Shown here: piece by piece, positions 43,481-51,815 of the stretch
Position numbering within the stretch: the first letter of the stretch is position 1
How the letters are laid out: every line of letters starts with the position of its first letter
Source: Holdemania massiliensis
GTDB lineage: Bacteria; Bacillota_I; Bacilli_A; Erysipelotrichales; Erysipelotrichaceae
Length of the DNA stretch: 64,000 nt
NCBI RefSeq assembly: GCF_022440805.1
Contig: NZ_JAKNTK010000001.1
Coordinates: 930,001-994,000 of the forward strand
Direction of reading: 5' to 3'
The notes under the pieces: generated by a model
The model's database searches: none
Seen by the model: the letters and a program-made list of their open reading frames with translations, nothing else
Told to the model about the DNA's origin: nothing
Program-made: the position numbers and the translations under genes

Positions 43481-44158
43481 ATGACAACGATTTTGAAATT
43501 AGAAAATCTGAACTACGGTTACGAAGATGGCGGATATAAGCGTCAGATTTTGAAGGATCTGTCCTATGAGTTTGAGCAGGGACAGTTCTATACGATCTTA
43601 GGCCCATCCGGCAGCGGCAAGACGACGCTGTTGTCAATCATTGCCGGACTGGACAAGCAGGAAAGCGGCAAGATCTATTATGAAGGCGAGGATCTGGATA
43701 AGATCGGGCTGTATAAGTATCGCCGCAATAAAATCGGGATCGTCTTCCAGCAGTACAATCTGATCAGCTATCTGACAGGATTGGAAAACATAGAGCTGGC
43801 GATGACGGAAACGGACAATTCCATACCGAAGAATCAGAAGGAAGTCGCCTATGCACTGCTGGAGAAATTCGGGATTGTGAAATCCAAGGCAGATCGATTG
43901 GTGACGAAGCTGTCAGGCGGTGAGCAGCAGCGCGTAGCGATCGCGCGGGCAATCGCATCGAATGTCGACTTAATTTTCGCGGATGAACCGACAGGGAACC
44001 TGGATACGGCAACAGAACAGGAAATCATCAAGATCTTCCGGATGCTGACGGAGGAATTTGGGAAAACGGTTATCGTCGTTACCCATTCCAATGTGGTATC
44101 AGAGCTCAGTGATCACCGTGTTTATCTTAATGAAGGTCAGCTGAAGGATATCAGCTGA
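43481..44158 (+). CDS. ABC transporter ATPase (MacB/LolD-like), copy 2
   Basis: A 225-residue near-duplicate of the 41073 ATPase, all motifs intact, with differences confined to the last 22 residues (around SELSDHRVYLNE). It starts 12 bases after its permease, with the same spacer as copy 1. A strong terminator follows. Confidence 0.95.
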   Translation: MTTILKLENLNYGYEDGGYKRQILKDLSYEFEQGQFYTILGPSGSGKTTLLSIIAGLDKQESGKIYYEGEDLDKIGLYKYRRNKIGIVFQQYNLISYLTGLENIELAMTETDNSIPKNQKEVAYALLEKFGIVKSKADRLVTKLSGGEQQRVAIARAIASNVDLIFADEPTGNLDTATEQEIIKIFRMLTEEFGKTVIVVTHSNVVSELSDHRVYLNEGQLKDIS

Positions 44159-44208
44159 AAAGGACTTTCTTTCGCGGCAGTGATTTAAAAATCAAAGGGG
44201 TTAAAAAT

Positions 44209-44236
44209 GGGATCAGGGCAGCCTGATCCTGTTTTA
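44209..44236 (+). terminator. Intrinsic terminator after the copy-2 ABC pair
   Basis: A perfect 8-bp stem (GGATCAGG with CCTGATCC, loop GCAG) followed by T-run. Confidence 0.9.
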
Positions 44237-44328
44237 ATGAAAATTTTCATTAGGGACAAAGTGAAATGTCATGATTTTCTGAAACAAAGAACAAAACATT
44301 CCCCGCGATGTCTGTTTTTGTGATATCC

Positions 44329-44359
44329 TATAATCATTCAGCATGCCGATAACGCATGC
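44329..44359 (+). promoter_or_regulatory. -10 box and GCATGC repeat before the Lrp-type gene
   Basis: TATAAT at 44329-44334 is followed by GCATGC at 44341-44346 and again at 44354-44359, seven bases apart. The repeat lies at or just after the transcription start, where an autoregulator could bind. This is inferred. Confidence 0.45.
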
Positions 44360-44482
44360 CGCAAAGCACAGAAAGTGGGGGAAGTTGGGAAATGAGAAGG
44401 CAGAACAGGTCAAAGCTCGTTTCCTGGATGGCCTGACGGCAATAAAGTTCAGGTCAAAGGAAAAAGAAAGCGAGGAATACTC

Positions 44483-44971
44483 ATGCAGGAGATTCAATTA
44501 TTAAAAGCGATCGAACAGGATGCGCGGATATCTGTGGTCGATCTTGCCGATATTTTAAACTCAAGCCCGGAACAAGTGGACAACGAAATGAAAAAGCTGG
44601 CCGAAGAGAAAGTCATCTGCGGTTATCACACGGTGATCAACTGGGATAAAACGAATCAGGATCATGTCATGGCGCTGATCGAAGTGAATGCTTCACCGGA
44701 ACGGGACTGCGGCTATGATAAGGTTGCGGAAAAAATCTATCGTTACCCTGAGGTCAGCAATATGTATCTGATCTCAGGACGTTCGGAATTTATTGTGATC
44801 GTCAAGGGACGGACGATGCGCGAAGTCGCGGATTTTGTCGGACAGAAGCTGGCGCCGATTGAAGGCGTCAAGGGAACGGCTACGTATTTTGTTTTGAAAC
44901 AATATAAAGTCGAAGGTGTGATCATTGATCAGCAAAGCGATGATCAGGAACGGCTGCTGGTGACTCCATGA
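44483..44971 (+). CDS. Lrp/AsnC-family transcriptional regulator
   Basis: A 162-residue protein. The N-terminal HTH spans about 1-55 (LLKAIEQDARISVVDLADIL) and the C-terminal RAM ligand-binding domain about 65-145. AAAGCGAGGA precedes the start. It overlaps the aminotransferase start by four bases (ATGA). Such pairs are common, and the regulator probably responds to an amino acid handled by that enzyme. Confidence 0.92.
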   Translation: MQEIQLLKAIEQDARISVVDLADILNSSPEQVDNEMKKLAEEKVICGYHTVINWDKTNQDHVMALIEVNASPERDCGYDKVAEKIYRYPEVSNMYLISGRSEFIVIVKGRTMREVADFVGQKLAPIEGVKGTATYFVLKQYKVEGVIIDQQSDDQERLLVTP

Positions 44972-46131
44972 ATCCTAAAACGTTATTAAATGACGTCATC
45001 GGGACGATTCCGCCTTCTGGGATCCGAAAGTTTTTTGATTTAGCCAGCTCAATGGAAGGGGTTATTTCGCTGGGCGTCGGCGAGCCTGATTTTGATACGC
45101 CGTGGCATATTCGGGAAGAAGCAATTTATGCCATCGAAAAGGGCCGGACTTTTTATTCGGCGAATGCAGGTCTGCCGGAGCTGCGCAAGGAAATCTGCCG
45201 TTATCTGAAACGGAAATTTCAGCTGGAATATGCATGGAACACGGATATTCTGGTTACGGTCGGGGGAAGCGAAGCGATCGACATCGCTTTTAGATCACTG
45301 CTGAATCAAGGCGATGAAGTGATTGTGCTGTCGCCGGGGTATGTCGCCTATGAGCCGTGCGTGCGTCTGGCCGGCGGAGTGCCGGTGATCGTAGAATTAA
45401 AAGAAGAAGACGAATTTAAACTGAAAAAGGAACAGCTCCAGAAGGCGCTGTCTCCGAAAACAAAGGCAATCTTAATGAATTTCCCGGGAAATCCTACCGG
45501 GGGAATTATGACGCGGGAAGATTTCAGTGAAATTGTCCCGCTGATTCAGCAGTCGGGCATCGCGGTGGTTACGGATGAAATTTATGCCGAGCTGACATAC
45601 AGCGGCAAGCATTGTTCCATCGCTTCATTTAATGAAATCAAAGATCAGGTCATTTTGATCAGCGGTTTCTCAAAGGCCTATTCGATGACAGGCTGGCGTT
45701 TGGGTTATATTGCCGCCCATCAGGATCTGATTGCGGCGATGAACAAAGTCCATCAGTATGCGATTATGTGCGCTCCGACAATCAGTCAGTACGCCGGAAT
45801 TGAAGCGATGGCGAAGGGTGACGGCGATGTGGAAATGATGAAAGATTCATTTGAACGCCGGCGCAACTTTATTGTCAACGGCTTAAACCGGATGGGATTG
45901 AAATGTCCGATGCCGCAGGGAGCATTCTATGTGTTCCCGTCGATCCGACATACCGGGATGACCTCGGAAGAATTCTGTGAAAAACTGCTGGAAAAAGAAA
46001 AGGTCGCTGTCGTACCCGGCAATGCCTTTGGCGCCAGCGGCGAGGGATTTGTACGTATCTCTTACGCTTACAGCATTGATGAAATCAAGGCAGCGCTGGA
46101 GCGGATCAGCCGTTTTCTTGAAAACAGTTAA
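44968..46131 (+). CDS. Class I PLP-dependent aminotransferase
   Basis: A 387-residue enzyme of fold type I. The usual SLGVGEPDFDTP start is present, along with NFPGNPTGG (near 170) and the PLP lysine in SGFSKAYSMTGWRLGY (Lys near 235). The closest type is the aromatic/alanine aminotransferase group (PatA, AlaT-like). It interconverts amino and oxo acids using PLP, in the cytoplasm. It is co-translated with the Lrp regulator. The exact substrate is uncertain. Confidence 0.93.
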   Translation: MNPKTLLNDVIGTIPPSGIRKFFDLASSMEGVISLGVGEPDFDTPWHIREEAIYAIEKGRTFYSANAGLPELRKEICRYLKRKFQLEYAWNTDILVTVGGSEAIDIAFRSLLNQGDEVIVLSPGYVAYEPCVRLAGGVPVIVELKEEDEFKLKKEQLQKALSPKTKAILMNFPGNPTGGIMTREDFSEIVPLIQQSGIAVVTDEIYAELTYSGKHCSIASFNEIKDQVILISGFSKAYSMTGWRLGYIAAHQDLIAAMNKVHQYAIMCAPTISQYAGIEAMAKGDGDVEMMKDSFERRRNFIVNGLNRMGLKCPMPQGAFYVFPSIRHTGMTSEEFCEKLLEKEKVAVVPGNAFGASGEGFVRISYAYSIDEIKAALERISRFLENS

Positions 46132-46146
46132 ATTATAGCGAATCTA

Positions 46147-46178
46147 AAAACTCTGGATAGGAAAGTTCAGAGTTTTAG
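46147..46178. terminator. Terminator between convergent genes
   Basis: AAAACTCTG pairs with CAGAGTTTT, with A/T on both sides. It can act in both directions. Confidence 0.8.
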
Positions 46179-46245
46179 TTTGTTTTATGGATGCCTATGT
46201 TAAATGCAAGGCTGGAATAAGATGAGGAATCAAAGCTTGTATGAC

Positions 46246-47100
46246 TTATTCCTGCCACCAGGATTGAGGCGGCTGCTGATTCATCAGACCTTCGATCGTC
46301 CAGCCTGGACTTTGAATTTCTTCTCCCTGGCGAATCCGACGGCACCACAGCCAGACGTTGGAGGTTCCTTTTGACAGCTGTGACATGCCTGGATCCTCCA
46401 CGGTAATTTTCAGCTGATAACATGCCTGATCTGTCTGAATCTTCTGTGTGATGATTTCGCTGTCTGCGATCTCAACGGTGCTCCAGAACAGAAGGCCTTC
46501 CGGATCCCAGGAAACCTGATAAAGATAAGCTAGCCGGGTGTAGTCGTGGGCAAGGATGGCTTCCTGATAGGCTTGAACAAGCTGATCAGCACTTTCAACC
46601 CTGCCGCGCGGCTTCGGCGGGTTATCTGACCACAGCATCTGGTCAATAAGCCAGGTTTCATCAGCTGAAGCTAAGCGCAGAGCCAGCGTGTAGGACGTCG
46701 GCGTATCGCCGTAAGCACAATCGATTTGTACCAGAGCGTCATTATCACTCAGGCTCAGGACTTCACATGTTTCAAGGGTGCCCAGCCGGCTCATACCGTA
46801 ATTGGTTCCGCTTTGTTTCTGATTGGCTTCGATCATCCGGGCACGGCACTCCGGCGTCAAATGCTGGGCAAGCTGTTCGCCCGCACGGAAAAAGCGCAGT
46901 TTGGCAACTTCCTTGATTAAGGCGGCGGCAGCTTCCGCATTCTGCTCGGCAAAATGCGGATCATTCTGGTGCTGAGCGTGCTGTTTCTGATACGCTGAAG
47001 AAACGGTAGTCAGTCCGATTTCTTCAGGCTGATGCTGACAGGCAGTTAAAAAAAGCAGAACCGCTAAGACGGGGGATAACCAACGGATGAAACGCATCAT
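46246..47100 (-). CDS. Hypothetical lipoprotein
   Basis: A 284-residue exported protein. AAAGGAGG lies just upstream of two adjacent ATGs (47100 or 47097). The signal peptide ends in a lipobox, FLTAC, with Cys near residue 21. The rest is soluble, with two halves each resembling a small alpha+beta NTF2-like repeat (for example LALRLASADETWLIDQM), which is only a guess. It is a single gene pointing away from rpsF. Confidence 0.72.
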   Translation of the reverse strand: MMRFIRWLSPVLAVLLFLTACQHQPEEIGLTTVSSAYQKQHAQHQNDPHFAEQNAEAAAALIKEVAKLRFFRAGEQLAQHLTPECRARMIEANQKQSGTNYGMSRLGTLETCEVLSLSDNDALVQIDCAYGDTPTSYTLALRLASADETWLIDQMLWSDNPPKPRGRVESADQLVQAYQEAILAHDYTRLAYLYQVSWDPEGLLFWSTVEIADSEIITQKIQTDQACYQLKITVEDPGMSQLSKGTSNVWLWCRRIRQGEEIQSPGWTIEGLMNQQPPQSWWQE

Positions 47101-47254
47101 GATGCCTCCTTTGTTCTGCTTCTATTATACGAAAAGAGGAAGAAAAACGATAGCCTGATACGCGGAAATGAATGGGTTGGAAATTGTGAAAAAAGCGGAC
47201 TGCGCAGGGTTTTCGGCGAGTTTTTCCCAAAACGTGAAATTGCGAAAAAAGAGG

Positions 47255-47283
47255 TTTACTTTCACTCCCGAGTTTGCTATACT
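47255..47283 (+). promoter_or_regulatory. Promoter of the rpsF operon
   Basis: TTTACT at 47255-47260 and TATACT at 47278-47283, 17 bases apart, with a TGC extension before the -10. Confidence 0.8.
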
Positions 47284-47314
47284 AGATAAACGGGTAGATA
47301 TAAAGAATATTTAC

Positions 47315-47348
47315 TCCTTGCTTATCCGCCAAGCGATAAGCCAATAGA
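47315..47348 (+). ncRNA. Candidate S6:S18 ribosomal leader
   Basis: CTTATC (47321) pairs with GATAAG (to 47340) around a CGCCAAGC loop, located between the promoter and the rpsF ribosome binding site. In other bacteria an S6:S18 complex binds a leader hairpin with a CCG element here to repress the operon. Position and a CCG in the loop fit; the structure is my own reading. Confidence 0.5.
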
Positions 47349-47367
47349 CCATAAGGAGGTGTGTTTC

Positions 47368-47658
47368 ATGAAGAAGTATGAAGTCATGTATATCGTAAAC
47401 GCATCCCTGGATGATGCAGCACGTCAGCAGGTTATCGACGGACTGCACGCTATCATCACCGACAATGGAGGAAAAATCCTGAAGGCTGATGACTGGGGAG
47501 TCAAAGAGTTTGCGTACCGTATCGAAGACATGACCAAAGGTTACTACATGGTTGTAACTTTTGAAGCTGACAATGCGACAGTCAAGGAATTTGACCGTCT
47601 GGCGCGGATCAATGCCAACGTTGTTCGCTACATGATCATCAAACAGGAAGAAAAATAA
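47368..47658 (+). CDS. rpsF: 30S ribosomal protein S6
   Basis: A 96-residue ribosomal protein. I choose ATG 47368, with AAGGAGGT 8 bases upstream; an earlier GTG overlaps that site. KKYEVMYIVNASLDD and the C-terminal VVRYMIIKQ are characteristic. It is the first gene of the conserved rpsF-ssb-rpsR operon, and S6 binds S18 in the small-subunit platform. Confidence 0.98.
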   Translation: MKKYEVMYIVNASLDDAARQQVIDGLHAIITDNGGKILKADDWGVKEFAYRIEDMTKGYYMVVTFEADNATVKEFDRLARINANVVRYMIIKQEEK

Positions 47659-47685
47659 GGATAAAGAACTGAAGGAGGAGCTGTC

Positions 47686-48165
47686 ATGATTAATCGTGTC
47701 ATTTTAGTCGGGCGTTTAACCCGCGATCCAATGCTCAGAAAGACCCAGAGCGGACTTTCTGTCGCTACCTTCACCGTCGCCTGCGACCGTCGGTTCTCCG
47801 GCGGCAATGGGCAGGACCGTCAGACTGATTTCATCAGCTGCGTGGCCTGGCGGCAATCTGCGGATTTCCTTGGCCAATATGCGCACAAAGGCGCGTTGGT
47901 TGGCGTTGACGGACGGATTCAGACACGCAATTACGACAACGCTTCCGGTCAGAAAGTGTACGTCACAGAGGTTGTCTGTGACAGCGTACAGCTGTTGGAG
48001 TCGAAATCGGCATCCGAGAATCGTTCCGCTGCGATGGGCTATCAGCCGCAGAATGCGGGCTTTGCCCAGGCCAATCCCTTTGGGGATGCACCGGCGAACG
48101 ATGGATTCGATGATTTCAGCGCTGGACCGACACTGGATATTTCCAGTGATGACTTACCATTTTAA
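47686..48165 (+). CDS. ssb: Single-stranded DNA-binding protein
   Basis: A 159-residue protein. The N-terminal OB fold (about 1-105, INRVILVGRLTRDP) binds ssDNA as a tetramer. A flexible Gly/Asn/Gln-rich linker and the acidic tip ISSDDLPF recruit repair proteins. GGAGGAG precedes the start. It sits between rpsF and rpsR. Confidence 0.98.
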   Translation: MINRVILVGRLTRDPMLRKTQSGLSVATFTVACDRRFSGGNGQDRQTDFISCVAWRQSADFLGQYAHKGALVGVDGRIQTRNYDNASGQKVYVTEVVCDSVQLLESKSASENRSAAMGYQPQNAGFAQANPFGDAPANDGFDDFSAGPTLDISSDDLPF

Positions 48166-48182
48166 TTGAAAGGAGATCGACT

Positions 48183-48413
48183 ATGGCATTCAAAAAACAG
48201 CGTATGGGACGCAAAAAGGTCTGCTATTTCACAAAAAACAATATCACTTCGATCGACTATAAAGATGTTGAACTGCTGAAGCGGTTTGTTTCTGCCAACG
48301 GCAAGATCATTCCACGGCGGGTTACCGGCACACGTGCTAAGTATCAGCGCATGCTGGCAACAGCGATTAAACGCGCACGCCAGATGGCTTTGCTGCCTTA
48401 CGTTAACGACTAA
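48183..48413 (+). CDS. rpsR: 30S ribosomal protein S18
   Basis: A 76-residue basic ribosomal protein with the conserved RRVTGTRAKYQRMLATAIKR. AAAGGAG precedes the start. The start KKQRMGRKKVCYFTKNN has one Cys only, so it is a zinc-free form. It is last in the operon before a terminator. Confidence 0.98.
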   Translation: MAFKKQRMGRKKVCYFTKNNITSIDYKDVELLKRFVSANGKIIPRRVTGTRAKYQRMLATAIKRARQMALLPYVND

Positions 48414-48420
48414 GTTATGA

Positions 48421-48454
48421 AAAAGCCTCCATCAGTGATCTGGTGGAGGTTTTT
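48421..48454 (+). terminator. Intrinsic terminator after rpsR
   Basis: AAAAGCCTCCA pairs with TGGAGGTTTTT. Some read-through into the following genes is likely, as no strong promoter is seen between them. Confidence 0.8.
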
Positions 48455-48475
48455 GCCATTCACAGGAGGGATAAC

Positions 48476-49399
48476 ATGAATAATAGTGTAAGAAAAATAA
48501 CTGACGGCGCGATGATGGTCGCTCTGATCGGCCTGTTTCTGTTTTTAAACCGCCAGCTGGCTGGACTTTTAGATCTCTATGCCGCATGGCTGGTGCCGCT
48601 GCCGATGGTCATGTACGCGGTAAAATACGGATGGAAAAGCGCGTTGGTTCCGTTTGTTTCCGTTATTTTTCTTTCATTCATTATCGCTGGGCCGCAGACC
48701 TGGTTTTATGTGATTACCGCCTGCGTCTGCGGTGTGGTTTATGGGCAGGGCGTGAAAAGCGGATGGAATAATCTGCGTCTGATGCTGACGACGATGATCT
48801 TTACGATTCTCTCAAATTTAATCACAACGGTTTTATTTGCTTCCTTTTTCGGTTATGATATAGCTATGGAAATTTCCGAAATAGGCAAAATGATGACGCA
48901 GATGTCGGATAATTTCAATCTGCAGCTGCCGTCGGGATTGGACATGACGGGATTTCTCAAGATGATTTTTGTCTTATCCGCGGTTCTGACCGGGGTTATG
49001 GAAGGCATCATCGTCCATCTGCTTTCTAATTTTATGCTGAAACGGATGAAGATCAAGGTAGCTCCGCCGAAACCGCTCAGTGAAATCATGATTCCGAAGT
49101 GGCTGGCGTATGTCTGCTTCTTTCTGTTTATCGGCAGTAATTTTGTCGGACAGTTCACAACGCTGCCGCCGCTGGTCACGGAACTGATCCTGGTCGGAGG
49201 CGTGCTGGGAGCGCTGGTGCTGGTCTTCTTCGGATATCTCTGCTGTCTTGTCTACGGGGCTGTCCGCTATCATAAGAACGTTGCGCTGTATATCATTCTT
49301 CTGACATTTTTGCTTTTGCCGATCATGCTGCCGTTGTTGGCGATTGTCGGCTTCCTGTATGTCACAACCGATATGCGCCAGAAAATCTTAGGGAGGTAA
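48476..49399 (+). CDS. YybS-like DUF2232 membrane protein
   Basis: A 307-residue protein with about eight hydrophobic segments. I choose ATG 48476 (CAGGAGGG 6 bases upstream). Its place between rpsR and gdpP is that of yybS in other Firmicutes, and the sequence style fits DUF2232. The function is unknown. It lies 4 bases from gdpP. Confidence 0.85.
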   Translation: MNNSVRKITDGAMMVALIGLFLFLNRQLAGLLDLYAAWLVPLPMVMYAVKYGWKSALVPFVSVIFLSFIIAGPQTWFYVITACVCGVVYGQGVKSGWNNLRLMLTTMIFTILSNLITTVLFASFFGYDIAMEISEIGKMMTQMSDNFNLQLPSGLDMTGFLKMIFVLSAVLTGVMEGIIVHLLSNFMLKRMKIKVAPPKPLSEIMIPKWLAYVCFFLFIGSNFVGQFTTLPPLVTELILVGGVLGALVLVFFGYLCCLVYGAVRYHKNVALYIILLTFLLLPIMLPLLAIVGFLYVTTDMRQKILGR

Positions 49400-49403
49400 T
49401 GCT

Positions 49404-51356
49404 GTGTCTGAAAAAATCGGAAGGATCAAAACGCTGCTGCTGATTCTGATCGTCGTTGAAGTGCTGGGCTTAGTCTGCCTGTATTTCCTGTTTGATCTGG
49501 ATATCAAGATCGCTGCTTTGTACTTTATCATTAATACTCTGACGTTATATTTCCTCGTGCAGTATTATCAGGAGGACAGTCAGAATCGAATGTTTGGCGT
49601 TTCGCGAATTCTGGGCAGTGAAGCGAAGGATGCTTTTCAGTTCGGTCAGATCGGAATTGTTACTTATGATGAAAACTACACGATCACCTGGATGAGCGAA
49701 TTGTTTGCAGAGCGGGGCATCAACCGCATCTCCAAAAAGCTGACGATGTGGCTGCCGGAAGTGAATGATTTAATTCAAGGGGATGTGGAAAAAGTCCAGG
49801 TTCAGATCGATGATCGAACCTATGAAATTGCCCGTAAGGAAGATGCCCGGATTTTGTTTTTCCAGGATGTAACCGAACAGCATCAGCTGGAAAAGGCTTA
49901 TCAGGAAGAACAGATTGTCGTGGGTCTGATCCATCTGGATAACTATGAGGAATCCACACAGTATGAAGAAGAACAGGAAATCGCGATGATCAACAACAAT
50001 ATCCGCCAGCCGGTCGTCGAATGGGCGAAAAATCAGGGCATGTTATTGCGGCGTTTGAAATCGGATCGGTTCTTCGTCGTCTTAAACGAGCGGATTTTTA
50101 AACAGATCGTCGATGAACGCTTCAGCATTTTGGCGCAGACCCGCAAAGCCTCTCAGCAGCTCGATGTGGCGATCACCCTGTCAATGGGATTTGCACGCGG
50201 CAGCAGTGATGTGGCTCAGCTCGATGAAATGGTCAACCAGCTGCTGGAACTGGCCCAGAGCCGGGGCGGCGATCAGGTCGCGATCCGCCGTCAGGGCGAG
50301 GATGTCAAATATTTCGGCGGAAGCAGCGAGGCTCAGGAAAAGCGCAGCCGCGTTCGCGTGCGGATCATGGCGCATACGCTCCGCGACCTGATTAAGAAAA
50401 GTACGAACGTCATTCTCTTGGGACACAAAGAAGCGGATTTTGATTGCCTCGGTTCCCTGATGTGCTTAAGCCGGATCGTCCAGGCGTACGATAAGCCATG
50501 CTGCATTATTTCCAAATCCGGCGGGATGGAGGAAAAGCTCAGCGGGGCAATGACGCTGTATAAGAAAGAATTGGAACCACGGCATAAGTTTGTCACGGAA
50601 AATGAAGCCTTGAATCAGCTGCGGGATGGAACCTTGGTCATCATGGCGGATCACCACCATCCAAGTCAGTCCAATGGTCCGCAGGTTCTGGAAAAAGCCA
50701 AGAAGATCGCGATTTTCGATCATCACCGCCGCCGGACAGATCTCGATATCAACCCGATCTTAGTGTATATTGAACCCAGCGCTTCCAGCGCTTGCGAACT
50801 GATCTCGGAGTTTGTTCCGTATCAGACCGGCAAGGTTGACTTTATCAGTGAGGAAGCCACGATTATGCTGACCGGCATGATGATTGATACCAACCGCTTT
50901 AAAGTCCGCACCGGTACCCGAACCTTTGAAGCTGCGGCGATGATCCGGCGCTGGGGAGCGGATCCGCAGGAAGCCGATAATTTATTAAAGGATGAATATT
51001 CTGAATTTGAAACGAAAACAAAGGTTTTAAAATTCTGTGAAAAAAGAGATAATGGTATTGTCATTTCCGCAGTTACGGATAATGAGATTCTTTCCCGTTC
51101 GATGTTGTCGCAGGTTGCGGATTCCATTTTGACCATCAAAGGCGTAGAAGCGGCCTTTGTCATTGCCAAGATCAGTGATTCCCAGACAGCGATCAGTGCG
51201 CGCAGCCGCGGCCGCATTAACGTTCAGGTGATTATGGAACGGATGCATGGCGGAGGTCATTTAAGCGCCGCCGCACTGCAGCGGGAAAATACAAAGGTGG
51301 AGGATCTGCGCACAGAGCTGATCGCCACCTTAGATGAAGTCATGAAGGAGGAATAA
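49404..51356 (+). CDS. gdpP: Cyclic di-AMP phosphodiesterase GdpP (YybT)
   Basis: A 650-residue membrane-bound enzyme that hydrolyses c-di-AMP to pApA and so affects wall and potassium homeostasis. The start is GTG 49404, with GGAGGT 6 bases upstream. Two TM segments lie at about 10-55, a PAS-like sensor at 75-150, a degenerate GGDEF at 165-300 (SRGGDQVAI replaces GGDEF), a DHH domain at 335-490 (EADFDCLGS, ADHHHPS, FDHHRR) and DHHA1 at about 560-645 (GGGHLSAAA). All metal-binding residues look intact. Downstream rplI starts 3 bases later. Confidence 0.96.
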   Translation: MSEKIGRIKTLLLILIVVEVLGLVCLYFLFDLDIKIAALYFIINTLTLYFLVQYYQEDSQNRMFGVSRILGSEAKDAFQFGQIGIVTYDENYTITWMSELFAERGINRISKKLTMWLPEVNDLIQGDVEKVQVQIDDRTYEIARKEDARILFFQDVTEQHQLEKAYQEEQIVVGLIHLDNYEESTQYEEEQEIAMINNNIRQPVVEWAKNQGMLLRRLKSDRFFVVLNERIFKQIVDERFSILAQTRKASQQLDVAITLSMGFARGSSDVAQLDEMVNQLLELAQSRGGDQVAIRRQGEDVKYFGGSSEAQEKRSRVRVRIMAHTLRDLIKKSTNVILLGHKEADFDCLGSLMCLSRIVQAYDKPCCIISKSGGMEEKLSGAMTLYKKELEPRHKFVTENEALNQLRDGTLVIMADHHHPSQSNGPQVLEKAKKIAIFDHHRRRTDLDINPILVYIEPSASSACELISEFVPYQTGKVDFISEEATIMLTGMMIDTNRFKVRTGTRTFEAAAMIRRWGADPQEADNLLKDEYSEFETKTKVLKFCEKRDNGIVISAVTDNEILSRSMLSQVADSILTIKGVEAAFVIAKISDSQTAISARSRGRINVQVIMERMHGGGHLSAAALQRENTKVEDLRTELIATLDEVMKEE

Positions 51357-51359
51357 ACG

Positions 51360-51809
51360 ATGAAAGTCATTTTATTAAGCGATGTCAGCAAGGTTGGAAA
51401 GAAAGGGGCGATCGTGGAGGTCGCCGACGGCTATGCCCGCAACTTTCTGATCCGCAACCGCCTGGCCGTTCAGGCGACGGCGAAAAGTCTGGAAATCCTG
51501 GACGAACAGAAGGTTCAGCAGAAGCTGAATGAAAAAGAAATGGAAGCGAAGGCCCGCGAAACGGCCTCTCAGCTGGAAAAAATCATGCTTCAGTTCTCGG
51601 TCAAGAGCGGTAAGGAAGGCCGGGTCTTCGGCTCTGTATCCACCAAACAGATTGCTCAGGAACTACAGCGCAAGCATGGCATTCATATTGACAAGCGCAA
51701 GATTCTCGACACCGCGCCGATTCAGAGCTTGGGCGTGACCAACGTCCGGATTGAGCTGTTCAAAGACGTCATCGGCACGATCCGCGTTCAGGTTACCGGA
51801 AAAGAGTAA
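51360..51809 (+). CDS. rplI: 50S ribosomal protein L9
   Basis: A 149-residue protein. The N-terminal RNA-binding domain (LLSDVSKVGKKGAIVEVADG) is followed by a long helix and a C-terminal domain, as usual for L9. GAAGGAGG precedes the start. It lies 6 bases upstream of dnaB, in the conserved gdpP-rplI-dnaB order. Confidence 0.98.
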   Translation: MKVILLSDVSKVGKKGAIVEVADGYARNFLIRNRLAVQATAKSLEILDEQKVQQKLNEKEMEAKARETASQLEKIMLQFSVKSGKEGRVFGSVSTKQIAQELQRKHGIHIDKRKILDTAPIQSLGVTNVRIELFKDVIGTIRVQVTGKE

Positions 51810-51815
51810 GCGTTT

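Larger units (their letters stand above)
44159..44482. other. Gap before the Lrp-type regulator
   Basis: About 320 bases. It holds the terminator at 44209-44236, a -10 box TATAAT at 44329-44334 and, just after it, GCATGC repeated at 44341 and 44354 as a hairpin or operator. No gene is seen. Confidence 0.55.
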
